DNA of 36,753 nt, taken from the NCBI GenBank assembly GCA_903935585.1, contig CAIZSE010000127.1:1-36753 (forward strand), given 5' to 3'. Of the stretch, positions 33,696-36,753 are shown piece after piece. The stretch is from an uncultured Burkholderiales bacterium. Its GTDB lineage: Bacteria > Pseudomonadota > Gammaproteobacteria > Burkholderiales > Burkholderiaceae_C. The notes under the pieces are model-generated. The model had not been told where the DNA came from, did no database searches, and worked only from the letters and a program-made list of their open reading frames with translations. Both the position numbers and the translations under genes were made by a program. Each line of letters starts with the position of its first letter. The stretch's first letter is position 1.

Positions 33696-34634
33696 TCAGC
33701 CTTTCGCTTCTTCGGGCCAATACAGTCGCATCGGGTTGTCCACCAGCAGCTTGCGCTGCAGCTCGGTGGTCGTTGCGATGCGCGGAATGAAGTCGACCAG
33801 CAGGCCGTCGTCGGGCATGTGGTCTTTCAGGTTGGGGTGGGGCCAGTCGGTGCCCCACAGCACGCGGTCGGGAAAGGCTTCGACGATGCGTTTGGCAAAG
33901 GGGATCACGTCCTGGTAAGCATGCTGCTCACCCTTCAAAGCCTTGGGGCCGGTGACCGACAGACGTTCGGGGCACGACACCTTGCTCCACACGTTTTGGT
34001 GCTCGCGCATGAAACGCTCGAACAGCGCAAATTGAGGTCCGTCCACCGGCAAGGACACATCAGGACGGCCCATGTGGTCGACCACCACCGTGGTGGGCAA
34101 TGTGGTGAAGAAGTCCCACAACTCGGGCAGGTCCACCGCTTCAAAGTAAATGACCACATGCCAGCCCCACTTGGCGATGCGGCTGGCGATCTCCAGCAGT
34201 TCGTCCTTGGGCGTGAAGTCGACCAGACGCTTGACGAAATTGAAACGCACACCACGCACACCGGCGTCGTGCATGGCCTGGATTTCCTGATCCGTCACGC
34301 TGCGCTTGACCGTGGCCACGCCGCGCGCTTTGCCGCCAGAGCTGACCAGCGCATCGACCATGGCGCGGTTGTCGGCACCGTGACAGGTGGCCTGCACCAC
34401 CACGTTGCGCGCAAACCCGAGGTGATCGCGCAGCGCATACAGCTGCTGCTTGCTGGCATCGCAAGGTGTGTATTTGCGCTCGGGGGCGTAGGGAAACTCG
34501 GCGCCGGGGCCAAACACGTGGCAATGCGCATCGACAGCGCCTGCGGGCAATTTGAATGTCGGTTGACTGGGGCCGGTGTACCAGTCCATCCAGCCTGCGG
34601 TTTTGGTGAAGTCACCTGTTGTGGGTTTGCTCAT
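33696..34634 (-). CDS. pmdD: 2-Pyrone-4,6-dicarboxylate hydrolase
   Basis: This amidohydrolase (LigI/PmdD) opens 2-pyrone-4,6-dicarboxylate to 4-oxalomesaconate. It has 312 residues from the ATG at 34634, with GAAGG eight bases upstream; the ATG at 34658 would place the ribosome site inside the gene. The barrel begins with VDAHCHVFGPGAEFPYAPER (His-x-His), followed by VVVQATCHGADNRAMVDAL, VRGVRFNF, VVVDHMGRPD and the late LWGTDWPHPN with the catalytic Asp. No metal-lysine is expected, as in LigI. It sits between pmdF and pmdA as in Comamonas. Confidence 0.93.
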   Translation of the reverse strand: MSKPTTGDFTKTAGWMDWYTGPSQPTFKLPAGAVDAHCHVFGPGAEFPYAPERKYTPCDASKQQLYALRDHLGFARNVVVQATCHGADNRAMVDALVSSGGKARGVATVKRSVTDQEIQAMHDAGVRGVRFNFVKRLVDFTPKDELLEIASRIAKWGWHVVIYFEAVDLPELWDFFTTLPTTVVVDHMGRPDVSLPVDGPQFALFERFMREHQNVWSKVSCPERLSVTGPKALKGEQHAYQDVIPFAKRIVEAFPDRVLWGTDWPHPNLKDHMPDDGLLVDFIPRIATTTELQRKLLVDNPMRLYWPEEAKG

Positions 34635-34644
34635 CTTTGCGCCT

Positions 34645-34763
34645 TCATGAACGGACAAGAGGCTGTGCGGCCCTCTCGGGGCTCATCAGTCCTTCGGCCA
34701 GCAAATCGCCCCAATAGGGCCGCACAGCCTCTTGTCCTTTGTTGTTTTTACGGTTGATCAATC
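34645..34763 (-). other. Possible 38-codon ORF in the pmdF-pmdD gap
   Basis: A frame that can start at a TTG overlapping the pmdF stop reads NKGQEAVRPYWGDLLAEGLM then SPERAAQPLVRS, ending at 34645 just before the pmdD ribosome site. It has protein-like composition but no family that I recognise. It is largely the product of the 22-bp inverted repeat and may not be translated. Confidence 0.2.
34653..34737. repeat. Perfect 22-bp inverted repeat with 41-base loop
   Basis: The arms at 34653-34674 and 34716-34737 are exact reverse complements over 22 bases (core AGAGGCTGTGCGGCCCT). A nested GGGGC/GCCCC pairing is possible inside the loop. It fills the gap between pmdF and pmdD. In mRNA it would form a very stable structure just before the pmdD ribosome site. 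Confidence 0.85.
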
Positions 34764-35441
34764 GATGTATTTCAAGCCAGCTGCCGCCAGCGGCTCGCGC
34801 ATCTTGTACATGTCCAGCCCCAACACGCCCGAAGCGAGTTTGGCGCGTTTTTCGCCTTCCAAACTTTCCCGTTTTTGGGCGGCCTCAAGGGTTTGAACGG
34901 CACGGGCAGCGGGCACACAGACCACGCCATCGTCATCGGCCACGATCACGTCACCGGGGTTCACGATCATGCCGGCGCACACCACAGGGATGTTCACCGA
35001 ACCGACTGTGGCCTTGATCGTGCCCTTGCTGCTGATGGCTTTGCTCCAGACGGGAAAACCCATACGGGTCAGCTCTTTCACATCGCGCACACCGGCATCG
35101 ATGATCAGGGCGCGGGCACCACGGGCCTGAAACGAGGTGGCCAGCAGGTCGCCAAAATAGCCATCGGTGCATTCGGCGGTGATGGCGGCCACCACGATGT
35201 CGCCGGGCTGAATCTGCTCGGCGACCACGTGCATCATCCAGTTGTCACCGGGGTGCAGCAGCACCGTGACGGCCGTACCAGAGACTTGCGCGCCGGGGTA
35301 GATGGGGCGCATGCAGGGTTTCATGAGGCCCACACGGCCCATGGCTTCGTGCACGGTGGCCGAGCCCAAAGCGGCCAAGCCATCGGCGGCTGCGCGGTCA
35401 GCGCGGGTGATGTTGCGGTACACAACGCCAAGTTCGTACAT
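34758..35441 (-). CDS. pmdF: 4-Carboxy-4-hydroxy-2-oxoadipate aldolase
   Basis: This class II pyruvate aldolase (LigK/GalC/PmdF) splits 4-carboxy-4-hydroxy-2-oxoadipate to pyruvate and oxaloacetate, the last step of the pathway. The 227-residue protein has a RraA-like fold. The active site is recognisable in [20 protein letters not shown] and DAGVRD, the G-x-L...R-x-D arrangement. [15 protein letters not shown] comes near the N-terminus and [14 protein letters not shown] near residue 165. AAGGAGA upstream of the ATG at 35441 is the strongest ribosome site of the operon. It follows pmdE across a gap with two tandem hairpins. Confidence 0.93.
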   Translation of the reverse strand: MYELGVVYRNITRADRAAADGLAALGSATVHEAMGRVGLMKPCMRPIYPGAQVSGTAVTVLLHPGDNWMMHVVAEQIQPGDIVVAAITAECTDGYFGDLLATSFQARGARALIIDAGVRDVKELTRMGFPVWSKAISSKGTIKATVGSVNIPVVCAGMIVNPGDVIVADDDGVVCVPAARAVQTLEAAQKRESLEGEKRAKLASGVLGLDMYKMREPLAAAGLKYID

Positions 35442-35463
35442 CTGTTTTCTCCTTAATTAGTTG

Positions 35464-35536
35464 GTGACAGAGCTAAAGATCTGTCACACAAATCCATCAA
35501 ATGCTGACAGAGCTAAAGATCTGTCACACAAAATCC
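35464..35536. repeat. Two tandem hairpin repeats in the pmdE-pmdF gap
   Basis: The unit TGACAGAGCTAAAGATCTGT (continuing CACACAAATCC) occurs at 35465-35495 and again at 35505-35536, a 40-base period. Within each, TGACAGA pairs with TCTGTCA around an eight-base loop; the first has one extra G-C pair. Downstream of the pmdE stop they would form twin stem-loops in the mRNA. No T-run follows. Confidence 0.85.
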
Positions 35537-36583
35537 TTAGATTCCTTTGGCCTTGAGTTGGTCGTCCAGGCGCTTGAAGACGCGGCGGGCGTTGCCTTCG
35601 TAGACCATGTAGCGGTCTTCATCACTGAGGTTGGCCGTGGCTTGCACATAGCGTTTGGTGTCGTCAAAGTAATGGCCGGTTTCAGGGTCGATGCCGCGCA
35701 CCGCGCCGATCATTTCAGACGCGAACAGGATGTTCTTGACCGGGATCACCTTGGTCAGCAGGTCGATGCCAGGCTGGTGGTACACGCAGGTGTCAAAGAA
35801 AATATTGTTCAGCAGGTGCTCCGACAGCAAGGGCTTTTTCAGCTCTTGCGCCAGCCCCCTGAAACGACCCCAGTGGTAAGGCACAGCGCCGCCGCCATGC
35901 GGGATCAGGAACTTCAAGGTGGGGAAGTCCTTGAACAAGTCGCTGGTCAGGCACTGCATGAAGGCGGTGGTGTCGGCGTTCAGGTAGTGCGCACCAGTGG
36001 TGTGAAAGCAGCTGTTGCAGCTGGTCGACACGTGAATCATGGCGGGGATGTCGTACTCGACCATCTTTTCATAAATGGGGTACCAGGCCTTGTCGCTCAG
36101 CGGGGGAGATGTCCAGTGGCCGCCCGATGGATCGGGGTTCAGGTTGATGCCGACGTTGCCGTATTGCTCGACGCACTTGACCAGCTCGGGGATGCAGGTC
36201 GCAGGATCGACACCGGGCGACTGGGGCAGCATGGCCGCAGGCACGAAATGGTCGGGAAACAGCTGCGCCACGCGAAAGCACAGCTCGTTGCAAATGGCGG
36301 CCCAGGTGGAGGAGACGTTGAAGTCACCAATGTGGTGGGCCATGAAGCTGGCGCGGGGGCTGAAGATGGTCAGGTCCGAGCCGCGCTCTTTCATCTTGGC
36401 CAACTGGTTGGTCTCAATGGTCTCGCGCAATTCGTCGTCGCTGATTTTCAGCTCAGACACTTTGGGCATGGCAGCGGGGTCTTTGATGCCCGCAATCTGG
36501 CGATTGCGCCAGTCTTCCAGCGCCTTGGGTGCGGTGGTGTAGTGACCGTGTACATCGATGATCAAGGGCTGTTTTTGGCTCAT
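35537..36583 (-). CDS. pmdE: 4-Oxalomesaconate hydratase
   Basis: This amidohydrolase-fold hydratase (LigJ/PmdE) adds water to 4-oxalomesaconate, giving 4-carboxy-4-hydroxy-2-oxoadipate. The 348 residues include IIDVHGHYTTAP (metal His-x-His, residues 12-14), DLTIFSPRASFMAHH, HVSTSCNSCFHTTGAHYLNA, FLIPHGGGAVPYHWGRFRGL and NILFASEMIGAVRGIDPETG. These match LigJ rather than the hydrolase LigI in the same operon. It is the first gene of the pmd operon here; AGGAA lies eight bases before the ATG at 36583. A LysR gene is divergent upstream. Confidence 0.93.
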   Translation of the reverse strand: MSQKQPLIIDVHGHYTTAPKALEDWRNRQIAGIKDPAAMPKVSELKISDDELRETIETNQLAKMKERGSDLTIFSPRASFMAHHIGDFNVSSTWAAICNELCFRVAQLFPDHFVPAAMLPQSPGVDPATCIPELVKCVEQYGNVGINLNPDPSGGHWTSPPLSDKAWYPIYEKMVEYDIPAMIHVSTSCNSCFHTTGAHYLNADTTAFMQCLTSDLFKDFPTLKFLIPHGGGAVPYHWGRFRGLAQELKKPLLSEHLLNNIFFDTCVYHQPGIDLLTKVIPVKNILFASEMIGAVRGIDPETGHYFDDTKRYVQATANLSDEDRYMVYEGNARRVFKRLDDQLKAKGI

Positions 36584-36729
36584 GCGCGATTCCTGGGTGG
36601 AAAAAGTCTGAGCACGATTGTGCCGCGATGCCCTGCCCGCACAAAGACGCCGCAGCCTCTACCAGCTAGAACAAATCAGCATAACCAAACGCTTGATATG
36701 ACAAAATAACAAACATAGGAAGAACCGCC
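36584..36729. promoter_or_regulatory. Divergent control region between pmdE and the LysR gene
   Basis: This 146-base region must hold the pmdE promoter and the sites for the LysR regulator. ATCA-N15-TGAT at about 36675-36697 is a loose dyad of LysR-box size. On the minus strand TTGTCA with TATGCT nearby could be a -35/-10 pair with a short spacer. None is firm. AGGAAG at 36718-36723 is the ribosome site for the LysR gene. Confidence 0.45.
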
Positions 36730-36753
36730 ATGGACCTCAAACAGCTGGAATAC
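36730..36753 (+). CDS. LysR-family regulator, first eight codons only
   Basis: The window ends eight codons into a gene reading MDLKQLEY, the near-universal start of LysR-type regulators (MDLxQLxYF). AGGAAG seven bases upstream supports the start. Its divergent position before pmdE fits a PmdR-like activator of the protocatechuate operon, probably responding to protocatechuate or a ring-cleavage product. The rest of the gene lies outside. Confidence 0.6.

Noticed and set aside
34675..34715. CTGATGAG in the loop of the inverted repeat, resembling a hammerhead ribozyme core
   Set aside because: The matching GAAA core is absent (CGAGAG follows) and the required third stem and cleavage triplet are not in place.

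Overview
The window looks like a chromosomal segment of a betaproteobacterium of order Burkholderiales, most likely family Comamonadaceae. The basis is the gene content: a nag-type gentisate operon, a pmd-type protocatechuate 4,5-cleavage operon in the Comamonas gene order, Bug and TRAP solute-binding proteins, and G+C-rich codon use. This placement is inference; there is no rRNA or marker gene here. I found no tRNA, rRNA, CRISPR array or prophage.

Layout. 1-2.7 kb: the end of an IS4-type insertion sequence abuts a GGDEF-EAL sensor gene that has lost its N-terminus. 2.7-6.0 kb: a YkgJ-type cysteine-cluster protein, a small SAM methyltransferase and a stand-alone paaZ, all on the minus strand. 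6.1-9.9 kb: a plus-strand operon nagX-nagI-nagK-nagL that takes 3-hydroxybenzoate via gentisate, maleylpyruvate and fumarylpyruvate to fumarate and pyruvate. A 14-bp palindrome overlaps its near-consensus promoter. 9.9-14.6 kb: an aldo/keto reductase and a 1198-residue DUF748/AsmA-like protein. 14.7-17.9 kb: a reduced Tad pilus locus with two Flp pilins, TadE, TadG and a prepilin-peptidase fragment joined to a PAS fragment.

17.9-26.0 kb: a minus-strand quinate/shikimate block. In transcription order it holds a Bug solute-binding protein, a TetR regulator, TRAP dctQ-dctM-dctP, a type II dehydroquinase, an AroE-type dehydrogenase that looks NAD-dependent, an HPPD-like VOC protein and a 3-dehydroshikimate dehydratase. 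The last two together resemble a split QuiC. The product would be protocatechuate. A 16-bp motif recurs in front of tetR, dctQ and dctP, and three intercistronic gaps hold strong hairpins. 26.1-27.0 kb: a plus-strand 3-hydroxyisobutyrate-dehydrogenase-type gene.

27.0-27.8 kb: fossils of genes with internal deletions (dinD and a SNF2-type helicase). 27.8-36.6 kb: the minus-strand protocatechuate operon pmdE-pmdF-pmdD-pmdA-pmdB-(yhcG-like nuclease, small ORF)-pmdC-MFS-aroE. A LysR regulator starts divergently at the right edge. The nuclease pair interrupts an otherwise canonical pmd order. Together the two minus-strand blocks would carry quinate or shikimate through protocatechuate to pyruvate and oxaloacetate. 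The 4-oxalomesaconate tautomerase step is not encoded in this window.
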